This document shows, piece after piece, positions 14,701-25,771 of a stretch of DNA of 64,000 nucleotides. A program made the position numbers and the translations under genes. Source of the stretch: Auanema rhodensis (taxonomy: Eukaryota > Nematoda > Chromadorea > Rhabditida > Rhabditidae). The first letter of the stretch is position 1. Every line of letters begins with the position of its first letter. Below the pieces are notes generated by a model. That model saw nothing but the letters and a program-made list of their open reading frames with translations. It made no database searches and was not told the DNA's origin. Where the stretch lies: assembly GCA_964057225.1 (NCBI GenBank), contig OZ059897.1, forward strand, positions 11,160,001 to 11,224,000, in the 5' to 3' direction.

Positions 14701-17700
14701 TGGAATTGTATACTGATCGCTTATACGGCGATAGGCTAGAACAGTTCATAACTTTCCTAAACATTCCGTTGAATTACCCGAATTAGAGATAGTATCTCAA
14801 TCTAACCAAAAACCTTCTGAGTTGTAAATACATTTTGAAAAGAACACCACGATTGTGCAACATTGGAAAATGTCTGTCTTAGTATGATTACATAACACTT
14901 TATATGCCTAAGTAAAATGAATTTGAATATAAATATGAAGCGTCTTTTGTATTATACTTTAACCTGATATAGCTTTGTATAGGTTTGTATACTGATCACT
15001 TATACGGCGATAGGCTAGAACAGTTCATAACCTTCCTAAATAGATTCCGTTGAATTACCCGAATTAGAGGTAGTATCTTAATCTAACCAAAAAACTTCTG
15101 AGTTGTATATACATTTTGAAAAGAACACCACGATTGTGCAATCTTGAAAACTGTCTGTCTTAGTATGATTACATAACACTTTATATGCCTAAGTAAAATG
15201 AATTTGAATATAAATATGAAGCGTCTTTTATATTATACTTTAACCTGATGTAGCTTTGTATGGAATTGTATACTGATCGCTTATACGGCGATAGGCTAGA
15301 ACAGTTCATAACTTTCCTAAACATACCGTTGAATTACCCGAATTAGAGATAGTATCTCAATCTAACCAAAAACCTTCTGAGTTGTAAATACATTTTGAAA
15401 AGAACACCACGATTGTGCAACATTGAAAACTGTCTGTCTCAGTATGATTACATAACACTTTATATGCCTAAGTAAAATGAATTTGAATATAAATATGAAG
15501 CGTCTTTTGTATTATACTTTAACCTGATATAGCTTTGTATTGGTTTGTATACTGATCACTTATACGGCGATAGGCTAGAACAGTTCATAACCTTCCTAAA
15601 TAGATTCCGTTGAATTACCCGAATTAGAGGTAGTATCTTAATCTAACCAAAAAACTTCTGAGTTGTATATACATTTTGAAAAGAACACCACGATTGTGCA
15701 ATCTTGAAAACTGTCTGTCTTAGTATGATTACATAACACTTTATATGCCTAAGTAAAATGAATTTGAATATAAATATGAAGCGTCTTTTATATTATACTT
15801 TAACCTGATATAGCTTTGTATAGGTTTGTACCCTGATCACATATACGGCGATAGGCTAGAACAGTTCATAACTTTCCTAAATAGATTCTGTTGAATCACC
15901 CGAGTGAAAAGAACACCACGATTGTGCAATCTTGAAAACTGTCTGTCTTAGTATGATTACATAACACTATATATGCCTCAGTAAAATGAATTTGAATATA
16001 AATATGAAGCGTCTTTTATATTATACTTTAACCTGATATAGCTTTGTATGGGTTTGTATACTGATCACTTATACGGCGATAGGCTAGAACAGTTCATAAC
16101 CTTCCTAAATAGATTCCGTTGAATTACCCGAATTAGAGGTAGTATCTCAATCTAACCAAAGAACTTCTGAGTTGTATATACATTTTGAAAAGAACACCAC
16201 GATTGTGCAATCTTGAAAACTGTCTGTCTTAGTATGATTACATAACACTTTATATGCCTCAGTAAAATGAACTTGAATATAAATATGAAGCGTCTTTTAT
16301 ATTATACTTTAACCTGATATAGCTTTGTATGGGTTTGTATACTGATCACTTATACGGCGATAGGCTAGAACAGTTCATAACTTTCTTAAATAGATTCCGT
16401 TGAATCACCCGAGTTAGAGGTACTATCTCAGTTTAACCAGAGAATTTCTGAGTTGTGAATACATTTTGAAAAGCACACCACGATTGTGCAACATTGAAAA
16501 CTGTCTGTTTCAGTATGATTTCATAACACTATATATGCCTAAGTAAAATGAATTTGAATACAAAAATAAAGCGTCTTTTATATTATACTTTAACCTGATG
16601 TAGCTTTGTATGGAATTGTATACTGATCGCTTATACGGCGATAGGCTAGAACAGTTCATATCTTTCCTAAACATTCCGTTGAATTACCCGAATTAGAGAT
16701 AGTATCTCAATCTAACCAAAAACCTTCTAAGTTGTAAATACATTTTGAAAAGAACACCACGATTGTGCAACATTGAAAACTGTCTGTCTCAGTATGATTA
16801 CATAACACTATATATGCCTAAGTAAAATGAATTTGAATACAAAAATAAAGCGTCTTTTATATTATACTTTAACCTGATGTAGCTTTGTATGGAATTGTAT
16901 ACTGATCGCTTATACGGCGATAGGCTAGAACAGTTCATAACCTTCCTAAATAGATTCCGTTGAATTACCCGAATTAGAGGTAGTATCTCAATCTAACCAA
17001 AGAACTTCTGAGTTGTATATACATTTTGAAAAGAACACCACGATTGTGCAACATTGGAAAATGTCTGTCTTAGTATGATTACATAACACTTTATATGCCT
17101 AAGTAAAATGAATTTGAATATAAATATGAAGCGTCTTTTATATTATACTTTAACCTGATATAGCTTTGTATAGGTTTGTATACTGATCACTTATACGGCG
17201 ATAGGCTAGAACAGTTCATAACCTTCCTAAATAGATTCCGTTGAATTACCCGAATTAGAGGTAGTATCTTAATCTAACCAAAGAACTTCTGAGTTGTATA
17301 TACATTTTGAAAAGAACACCACGATTGTGCAATCTTGAAAACTGTCTGTCTTAGTATGATTACATAACACTATATATGCCTCAGTAAAATGAATTTGAAT
17401 ATAAATATGAAGCGTCTTTTATATTATACTTTAACTTGATATAGCTTTGTATGGGTTTGTATACTGATCACTTATACGGCGATAGGCTAGAACAGTTCAT
17501 AACCTTCCTAAATAGATTCCGTTGAATTACCCGAATTAGAGGTAGTATCTTAATCTAACCAAAGAACTTCTGAGTTGTGAATACATTTTGAAAAGCACAC
17601 CACGATTGTGCAACATTGAAAACTGTCTGTCTTAGTATGATTACATAACACTTTATATGCCTCAGTAAAATGAATTTGAATTTAAATATGAAGCGTCTTT

Positions 17701-20700
17701 CATATTATACTTTAACCTGATATAGCTTTGTATAGGTTTGTATACTGATCACTTATACGGCGATAGGCTAGAACAGTTTATAACTTTCCTAAATAGATTC
17801 TGTTGAATCACCCGAGTTAGAGGTAGTATCTCAGTTTAACCAGAGAATTTCTGACTTGGAAATATATTTTGAAAACCACACCACGATTGTCCAACATTGA
17901 AAACTGTCTGTTTTAGTATGATGTCATAACACTATATATGCCTAAATAAAATGAATTTGAATATAATAATGAAGTGTCTTTTATATTATACTTTAACCTG
18001 ATATAGCTTTGTATAGGTTTGTACACTGATCACATATACGGCGATAGGCTAGAACAGTTCATAACTTTCTTAAATAGATTCCGTTGAATCACCCGAGTTA
18101 GAGGTAGTATCTCAGTTTAACCAGAGAATTTCTGAAATGTGAATACGTTTTGAAAAGCACACCACGATTGTGCATTCTTGAAAACTGTCTGTTTTAGTAT
18201 GATTTCATAACACTATATATGCCTAAATAAAATGAATTTGAATACAATAATGAAGCGTCTTTTATATTATACTTTAACCTGATATAGCTTTGTATAGGTT
18301 TGTACACTGATCACATATATGGCGATAGGCTAGAACAGTTCATAACTTTCCTAAATAGATTCTGTTGAATCACCCGAGTGAAAAGAACACCACGATTGTG
18401 CAATCTTGAAAACTGTCTGTCTTAGTATGATTACATAACACTTTATATGCCTCAGTAAAATGAATTTGAATATAAATATGAAGCGTCTTTTATATTAAAC
18501 TTTAACCTGATATAGCTTTGTATGGGTTTGTATACTGATCACTTATACGGCGATAGGCTAGAACAGTTCATAACTTACTTAAATAGATTCCGTTGAATCA
18601 CCCGAGTTAGAGGTACTATCTCAGTTTAACCAGAGAATTTCTGAGTTGGAAATATATTTTAAAAACCACACCACGATTGTGCAATCTTGAAAACTGTCTG
18701 TCTTAGTATGATTAAATAACACTTTATATGCCTCAGTAAAATGAACTTGAATATAAATATGAAGCATCTTTTATATTATACTTTAACCTGATATAGCTTT
18801 GTATAGGTTTGTACACTGATCACATATATGGAGATAGGCTAGAACAGTTCATAACTTTCCTAAATAGATTCTGTTGAATCACCCGAGTTAGAGGTAGTAT
18901 CTCAGTTTAACCAGAGAATTTCTGACTTGGAAATATATTTTGAAAACCACACCACGATTGTGCAACATTGAAAACTGTCTGTCTTAGTATGATTTCATAA
19001 CACTATATATGCCTAAGTAAAATGAATTTGAATACAAAAATAAAGCGTCTTTTATATTATACTTTAACCTGATGTAGCTTTGTATAGGTTTGTATACTGA
19101 TCACTTATACGGCGATAGGCTAGAACAGTTCATAACTTTCCTAAAAAGATTCCGTTGAATCACCCGAGTTAGAGGTAGTATCTCAGTTTAACCAGAGAAT
19201 TTCTGAGTTGGAAATATATTTTAAAAACCACACCACGATTGTGCAATCTTGAAAACTGTCTGTCTTAGTATGATTAAATAACACTTTATATGCCTCAGTA
19301 AAATGAACTTGAATATAAATATGAAGCATCTTTTATATTATACTTTAACCTGATATAGCTTTGTATAGGTTTGTACACTGATCACATATATGGCGATAGG
19401 CTAGAACAGTTCATAACTTTCCTAAATAGATTCTGTTGAATCACCCTAGTTAGAGGTAGTATCTCAGTTTAACCAGAGAATTTCTGACTTGGAAATATAT
19501 TTTGAAAACCACACCACGATTGTCCAACATTGAAAACTGTCTGTTTTAGTATGATTTCATAACACTATATATGCCTAAATAAAATGAATTTGAATATAAT
19601 AATGAAGCGTCTTTTATATTATACTTTAACCTGATATAGCTTTGTATAGGTTTGTATACTGATCACATATATGGCGATAGGCTAGAACAGTTCATAACTT
19701 TCCTAAATAGATTCTGTTGAATCACCCGAGTGAAAAGAACACCACGATTGTGCAATCTTGAAAACTGTCTGTCTTAGTATGATTACATAACACTTTATAT
19801 GCCTCAGTAAAATGAATTTGAATATAAATATGAAGCGTCTTTTATATTATACTTTAACCTGATATAGCTTTGTATGGGTTTGTATACTGATCACTTATAC
19901 GGCGATAGGCTAGAACAGTTCATAACTTACTTAAATAGATTCCGTTGAATCACCCGAGTTAGAGGTACTATCTCAGTTTAACCAGAGAATTTCTGAGTTG
20001 TGAATACATTTTGAAAAGCACACCACGATTGTGCAACATTGAAAACTGTCTGTTTCAGTATGATTTCATAACACTATATATGCCTAAGTAAAATGAATTT
20101 GAATACAAAAATAAAGCGTCTTTTATATTATACTTTAACCTGATGTAGCTTTGTATGGAATTGTATACTGATCGCTTATACGGCGATAGGCTAGAACAGT
20201 TCATAACTTTCCTAAACATTCCGTTGAATTACCCGAATTAGAGATAGTATCTCAATCTAACCAAAAACCTTCTGAGTTGTAAATACATTTTGAAAAGAAC
20301 ACCACGATTGTGCAACATTGGAAAATGTCTGTCTTAGTATGATTACATAACACTTTATATGCCTAAGTAAAATGAATTTGAATATAAATATGAAGCGTCT
20401 TTTGTATTATACTTTAACCTGATATAGCTTTGTATAGGTTTGTATACTGATCACTTATACGGCGATAGGCTAGAACAGTTCATAACCTTCCTAAATAGAT
20501 TCCGTTGAATTACCCGAATTAGAGGTAGTATCTTAATCTAACCAAAAAACTTCTGAGTTGTATATACATTTTGAAAAGAACACCACGATTGTGCAATCTT
20601 GAAAACTGTCTGTCTTAGTATGATTACATAACACTTTATATGCCTAAGTAAAATGAATTTGAATATAAATATGAAGCGTCTTTTATATTATACTTTAACC

Positions 20701-21360
20701 TGATGTAGCTTTGTATGGAATTGTATACTGATCGCTTATACGGCGATAGGCTAGAACAGTTCATAACTTTCCTAAACATACCGTTGAATTACCCGAATTA
20801 GAGATAGTATCTCAATCTAACCAAAAACCTTCTGAGTTGTAAATACATTTTGAAAAGAACACCACGATTGTGCAACATTGAAAACTGTCTGTCTCAGTAT
20901 GATTACATAACACTTTATATGCCTAAGTAAAATGAATTTGAATATAAATATGAAGCGTCTTTTGTATTATACTTTAACCTGATATAGCTTTGTATTGGTT
21001 TGTATACTGATCACTTATACGGCGATAGGCTAGAACAGTTCATAACCTTCCTAAATAGATTCCGTTGAATTACCCGAATTAGAGGTAGTATCTTAATCTA
21101 ACCAAAAAACTTCTGAGTTGTATATACATTTTGAAAAGAACACCACGATTGTGCAATCTTGAAAACTGTCTGTCTTAGTATGATTACATAACACTTTATA
21201 TGCCTAAGTAAAATGAATTTGAATATAAATATGAAGCGTCTTTTATATTATACTTTAACCTGATATAGCTTTGTATAGGTTTGTACCCTGATCACATATA
21301 CGGCGATAGGCTAGAACAGTTCATAACTTTCCTAAATAGATTCTGTTGAATCACCCGAGT
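2762..21360 (+). repeat. Ten short (228-bp) satellite monomers with the same 53-bp deletion
   Basis: At about 2,762, 6,916, 9,101, 10,449, 12,921, 14,273, 15,902, 18,376, 19,728 and 21,357 the monomer runs directly from ACCCGAGT into GAAAAGAACACC. It skips the 53 bp that normally lie between (from TAGAGG to CATTTT). Core-to-core spacing across the 12,921 junction is 228 bp instead of 281. An identical breakpoint in all ten indicates one deletion that was later copied. The span given covers the first to the last short monomer; full-length monomers lie between them. Confidence 0.9.
11572..16806 (+). repeat. Higher-order block A of the satellite (5,455-bp offset)
   Basis: This block matches 17,027-22,261 at a constant offset of 5,455 bp. 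Markers shared at exactly that offset include the short-monomer junctions (12,921/18,376; 14,273/19,728; 15,902/21,357), the rare TTAAAC variant (13,041/18,496) and GTTTATAAC (12,321/17,776). Only a handful of single-base differences were seen by eye, for example at 12,470/17,925. The edges are approximate because all monomers resemble each other. Confidence 0.85.
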
Positions 21361-22261
21361 GAAAAGAACACCACGATTGTGCAATCTTGAAAACTGTCTG
21401 TCTTAGTATGATTACATAACACTATATATGCCTCAGTAAAATGAATTTGAATATAAATATGAAGCGTCTTTTATATTATACTTTAACCTGATATAGCTTT
21501 GTATGGGTTTGTATACTGATCACTTATACGGCGATAGGCTAGAACAGTTCATAACCTTCCTAAATAGATTCCGTTGAATTACCCGAATTAGAGGTAGTAT
21601 CTCAATCTAACCAAAGAACTTCTGAGTTGTATATACATTTTGAAAAGAACACCACGATTGTGCAATCTTGAAAACTGTCTGTCTTAGTATGATTACATAA
21701 CACTTTATATGCCTCAGTAAAATGAATTTGAATATAAATATGAAGCGTCTTTTATATTATACTTTAACCTGATATAGCTTTGTATGGGTTTGTATACTGA
21801 TCACTTATACGGCGATAGGCTAGAACAGTTCATAACTTTCTTAAATAGATTCCGTTGAATCACCCGAGTTAGAGGTACTATCTCAGTTTAACCAGAGAAT
21901 TTCTGAGTTGTGAATACATTTTGAAAAGCACACCACGATTGTGCAACATTGAAAACTGTCTGTTTCAGTATGATTTCATAACACTATATATGCCTAAGTA
22001 AAATGAATTTGAATACAAAAATAAAGCGTCTTTTATATTATACTTTAACCTGATGTAGCTTTGTATGGAATTGTATACTGATCGCTTATACGGCGATAGG
22101 CTAGAACAGTTCATAACTTTCCTAAACATTCCGTTGAATTACCCGAATTAGAGATAGTATCTCAATCTAACCAAAAACCTTCTAAGTTGTAAATACATTT
22201 TGAAAAGAACACCACGATTGTGCAACATTGAAAACTGTCTGTCTCAGTATGATTACATAAC
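17027..22261 (+). repeat. Higher-order block B, near-identical copy of block A
   Basis: This is the second copy of the ~5.2-kb block. Private differences from block A include GATGTCATAAC near 17,925, GGAGATAGG near 18,832 and CACCCTAG near 19,446. At 22,262 the two diverge (CGCTTTATAT here, CACTATATAT in block A). The close identity implies a recent unequal exchange or an amplification of an entire multi-monomer unit, rather than monomer-by-monomer spread. Confidence 0.85.
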
Positions 22262-22549
22262 GCTTTATATGCCTAAGTAAAATGAATTTGAATATAAATA
22301 TGAAGCGTCTTTTATATTATACTTTAACCTGATATAGCTTTGTATAGGTTTGTACACTGATCACATATACGGCGATAGGCTAGAACAGTTCATAACTTTC
22401 CTAAACATTCCGTTTAATTACCCGAATTAGAGGTAGTATCTCAATCTAACCAAAAAACTTCTGAGTTGTAAATACATTCTGAAAAGAACACCACGATTGT
22501 GCAACATTGGAAAATGTCTGTCTTAGTATGATTACATAACACTTTATAT

Positions 22550-22618
22550 GCCTAAGTAAAATGAATTTGAATATAAATATGAAGCGTCTTTTATTACAAA
22601 TTCATTTTACTTAGGCAT
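22550..22618. repeat. Palindromic turn-around of the satellite
   Basis: ATGCCTAAGTAAAATGAATTTG at 22,550-22,571 is followed by a 25-nt spacer and then by its exact reverse complement at 22,597-22,618. This is the point where the array changes orientation. Outside this 22-bp core the arms keep pairing, but as different monomer variants, so the larger palindrome is imperfect. It could be a genuine inversion junction or an assembly join between inverted contigs. Confidence 0.88.
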
Positions 22619-23025
22619 ATAAAGTGTTATGTAATCATACTAAGACAGACAGTTTTCAAGATTGCACAATCGTGGTGTTCTTTTCAAAATGTATATACAA
22701 CTCAGAAGTTTTTTGGTTAGATTAAGATACTACCTCTAATTCGGGTAATTCAACGGAATCTATTTAGGAAGGTTATGAACTGTTCTAGCCTATCGCCGTA
22801 TAAGTGATCAGTATACAAACCTATACAAAGCTATATCAGGTTAAAGTATAATACAAAAGACGCTTCATATTTATATTCAAATTCATTTTACTTAGGCATA
22901 TAAAGTGTTATGTAATCATACTAAGACAGACATTTTCCAATGTTGCACAATCGTGCTGTTCTTTTCAGAATGTATTTACAACTCAGAAGTTTTTTGGTTA
23001 GATTGAGATACTACCTCTAATTCGG
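22597..23025 (-). repeat. Inverted satellite arm, about 1.5 monomers
   Basis: This is the reverse complement of the main array. Read on the minus strand it carries the CAACATTGGAAAATG and CAATCTTGAAAACTG variants in the same order as 9,885-10,310. The rare CTTTTGTATTATAC form and ACATTCTGAAAAG are shared with that stretch. It stops within the monomer at ATTCGG and joins the gene array at 23,025/23,026. Confidence 0.93.
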
Positions 23026-23692
23026 AAAACTAGGAACTAGAACGTAATTGAATTATATGAAACCAAAACTTTTTCGCAAGATTTACCTTCATCGGTTCCG
23101 ATGTAAAGTGCTAAACTAGAATAGTGTTTGTGTGGAATAAAATGAACCTTAGGTCCGACTCCGATTAACTCAAACAACTTATAAACAAATATTGTACGAA
23201 TATCTGCTTGTTGCCAATTTGCTAAACCTATATGTTCTTTAACGTAGTACTTTCCAATCAGAATTTCATTCCGCAATACTTGACAAATGAGCCGGCCCTA
23301 TAGACAATATTGTACAACTATATTTTATATCAAATTTTACCAAAAACTTACCAGGATTCCACCTTCCTCTGATCCATTCCTTTCACATCTGATGTCGAGG
23401 GCTGGGCATTCAGCGTTATTAGCAAAGAAGTTTGAGAAATAAAACTCTGCGGCTATTTCAATGTTTTCGAAATTTTTTTTCCGTGTAGCGCGAGAAATTT
23501 GCATTGAATTGGCAATAAATTTCATCAAATTGATGGTAGGTAACCAGGAATTTAGCTTTCATCAGTGGCATTAGGTGGTTCAAGGCTTGATCAACTGCTT
23601 GTTCAATTTGGGTCATTTGTTTCAATGCGGAAGCTTGTCAAGCCTTTTTGAACTTACTCACAAAAGCTTAACAATTCGCAGTCATGATGTCT
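23026..23692 (-). pseudogene. Copy 1 of the array gene, 3'-truncated at the satellite junction
   Basis: Only exons 1 and 2 and about the first dozen bases of exon 3 remain. The sequence then runs into the inverted satellite at 23,025, so exon 4, the stop codon and the AATAAA are missing. Exon 1 is also broken: a run of eight T at 23,473-23,480 (seven in intact copies) shifts the frame, and a TGA replaces Arg16 at 23,638-23,640. It marks the left edge of the gene array. Confidence 0.9.
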
Positions 23693-24167
23693 CTGAAATT
23701 AATAAAATCCATTACAAATATCAAAACATAGATAAAATGAAGATTAAAAAGTATATTGAATATTTTTAAAAGATTCTCAGTGTTGGAAACGCCAGAAATC
23801 TTTTTCAATAAAAAACATAAAATCTTCCTCCACATTTCCAAAAATACATAGACATCTTTCACACGATTAAAATATCATTAAGAAAATCATTAACAATGAG
23901 ATCCCTGCATCAAAATTGCCTATTCTTAGCAATAAAGTTCATTAGCAGTGCATATACCAAGGTAATAACTGTTTATAATAATTTTCAATCTCAAAAACAT
24001 TTTAAATTCATACTCTAATATATCGGCAATATCTGGTCAAAGTATAATGTAAAAGACGCTTTATATTTATATTTAAATTCATATTACTTAGGCATCTTTA
24101 GTCTTATGTGATCATTATAACACAGATATTTTTCGTGACAAATACAGTGTAAAAAATGAAATCTGTT
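23693..24167. other. Inter-gene spacer (representative of all units)
   Basis: The ~475 bp between the 5' end of one gene copy and the stop codon of the next hold no convincing coding frame. They contain AT-rich DNA just upstream of the minus-strand gene, presumably leader and promoter, then a conserved stretch around 23,896-23,975, then the satellite-like segment at 24,031-24,126. Equivalent spacers begin at 25,297, 26,899, 28,502, 30,105, 31,709, 33,187, 34,790, 36,393, 37,996, 39,599, 41,200, 42,803, 44,390, 45,993, 47,595, 49,197, 50,800, 52,403, 54,006, 55,609, 57,211, 58,813, 60,416 and 63,431. Plus-strand frames of 64-99 codons recur in them, but they have no independent sign of being genes. 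Confidence 0.8.
24031..24126 (-). repeat. Satellite-derived (or satellite-ancestral) segment in the spacer
   Basis: On the plus strand this reads GTCAAAGTATAATGTAAAAG, then GACGCTT, then ATTACTTAGGCAT and TTATGTGATCATTATAACACAGA. The reverse-complemented satellite monomer reads GTTAAAGTATAATACAAAAG, GACGCTT, TTTACTTAGGCAT and TTATGTAATCATACTAAGACAGA with the same spacing. I count about 16 mismatches over about 97 positions. The segment recurs in every spacer except the deleted one near 32,013. Its orientation matches the inverted arm at 22,597-23,025, not the main array. Confidence 0.88.
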
Positions 24168-25296
24168 TTATTTCAAACTTTCTATCAGACTATTAAGATA
24201 GTTTTTAATTTCTACAGAATATCTCTCAAAGTTTCGACTTGGTTTACAGATGATAGAATGCTTCTTGAACAGCTCTTTTTGTTTGGAGATCGCTGCATTA
24301 GCTTCGTTGAAATTATGGGGTAGATTCCACAATTTAATGCACTTCTTTGCTACTTGAATCCGTAGCTCTTTGCTCCTCTTCCAGCTTTTGTACCCGTTCA
24401 AATATTTGTGTGCCATTTCAGGATCGACACAACTCTTTATCTAAATTACAAAGATCATAATATAAAATGCTTACAATCATACTTGAAGATGAGCAATGCT
24501 CAGTTTCTCATGACCATCAATTCCATAATTCTTCGAGTGGAGATCCTTAGGAAACAGCACTCGCCGCAGCAAGTCCCTTTGAGCGTATACTTTGCTACTC
24601 ACATGAATTCCTTCAGTTTCTGCTCGCCGAAAACTAGGAACTAGAACGTAATTGAATTATATGAAACCAAAACTTTTTCGCAAGATTTACCTTCATCGGT
24701 TTCGATGTAAAGTGCTAAACTAGAATAGTGTTTGTGTGGAATAAAATGAACCTTAGGTCCGACTCCGATTAACTCAAACAACTTATAAACAAATATTGTA
24801 CGAATATCTGCTTGTTGCCAATTTGCTAAACCTATATGTTCTTTAACGTAGTACTTTCCAATCAGAATTTCATTCCGCAATACTTGACAAATGAGCCGGC
24901 CCTATAGACAATATTGTACAACTATATTTTATATCAAATTTTACCAAAAACTTACCAGGATTCCACCTTCCTCTGATCCATTCCTTTCACATCTGATGTC
25001 GAGGGCTGGGCATTCAGCGTTATTAGCAAAGAAGTTTGAGAAATAAAACTCTGCGGCTATTTCAATGTTTTCGAAATTTTTTTTCCGTGTAGCGCGAGAA
25101 ATTTGCATTGAATTGGCAATAAATTTCATCAAATTGATGGTAGGTAACCAGGAATTTAGCTTTCATCAGTGGCATTAGGTGGTTCAAGGCTTGATCAACT
25201 GCTTGTTCAATTTGGGTCATTTGTTTCAATGCGGAAGCTTGTCAAGCCTTTTTGAACTTACTCACAAAAGCTTAACAATTCGCAGTCATGATGTCT
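24168..25296 (-). pseudogene. Copy 2 of the array gene, frameshifted
   Basis: All four exons are present. Exon 1 has the eight-T run (25,077-25,084) that shifts the frame, and TGA at the Arg16 codon (25,242-25,244). In exon 3 the codon for the presumed metal-binding Asp232 reads CAT (His) at 24,489-24,491, so this copy is doubly unlikely to be active. Exon 4 ends at 24,168 with AATAAA overlapping the stop. Confidence 0.85.
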
Positions 25297-25771
25297 CTGA
25301 AATTAATAAAATCCATTACAAATATCAAAACATAGATAAAATGAAGATTAAAAAGTATATTGAATATTTTTAAAAGATTCTCAGTGTTGGAAACGCCAGA
25401 AATCTTTTTCAATAAAAAACATAAAATCTTCCTCCACATTTCCAAAAATACATAGACATCTTTCACACGATTAAAATATCATTAAGAAAATCATTAACAA
25501 TGAGATCCCTGCATCAAAATTGCCTATTCTTAGCAATAAAGTTCATTAGCAGTGCATTTACCAAGGTAATAACTGTTTATAATAATTTTCAATCTCAAAA
25601 ACATTTTAAATTCATACTCTAATATATCGGCAATATCTGGTCAAAGTATAATGTAAAAGACGCTTTATATTTATATTTAAATTCATATTACTTAGGCATC
25701 TTTAGTCTTATGTGATCATTATAACACAGATATTTTTCGTGACAAATACAGTGTAAAAAATGAAATCTGTT

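Larger units (their letters stand above)
1..22596 (+). repeat. Satellite array, ~280-bp monomer, about 80 copies
   Basis: Head-to-tail repeats are recognised by the recurring core CACCACGATTGTGCAA at about 24, 305, 586, 865, 1146 and 1426, giving monomers of 279-281 bp. Other fixed landmarks are ATATGAAGCGTCTTTTATAT, ACTGATCAC, GATAGGCTAGAACAGTTCAT and ACCCGA(A/G)TTAGAG. Monomers fall into several sequence variants (for example CAATCTTGAAAACTG against CAACATTGGAAAATG) that recur in a fixed order. Matching blocks are separated by 2,191, 2,244, 4,093, 4,435 and 5,455 bp, which is typical of higher-order satellite organisation. No frame is open for 60 codons anywhere in it. Its function is unknown; it could be heterochromatic or pericentromeric-type DNA. 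No other gene or element interrupts it. Confidence 0.97.

Noticed and set aside
1-22596. CRISPR-like array
   Set aside because: Repeat length (~280 bp), the lack of unique spacers and the eukaryotic intron-bearing neighbour rule it out.
23575-23769. Recurrent plus-strand frames of 64, 71, 78, 81 and 99 codons in each 1.6-kb unit
   Set aside because: They lie antisense to exon 1, exon 3 or in the spacer, and the ends shift freely between copies. They repeat only because the unit repeats, whereas the minus-strand exons fit together in phase.
24085-24100. TTAGGC, the nematode telomere hexamer, in the satellite and spacers
   Set aside because: It occurs singly (ACTTAGGCAT), never in tandem, so it is not telomeric DNA.
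24168-24416. Treating the three minus-strand frames in each unit (82, 79 and 107 codons) as separate small genes
   Set aside because: Donor and acceptor sites at the frame ends, and matching phases, join them with an additional exon 3 into one gene. The frame starts are non-ATG codons (TTG, GTG), as expected for exons.
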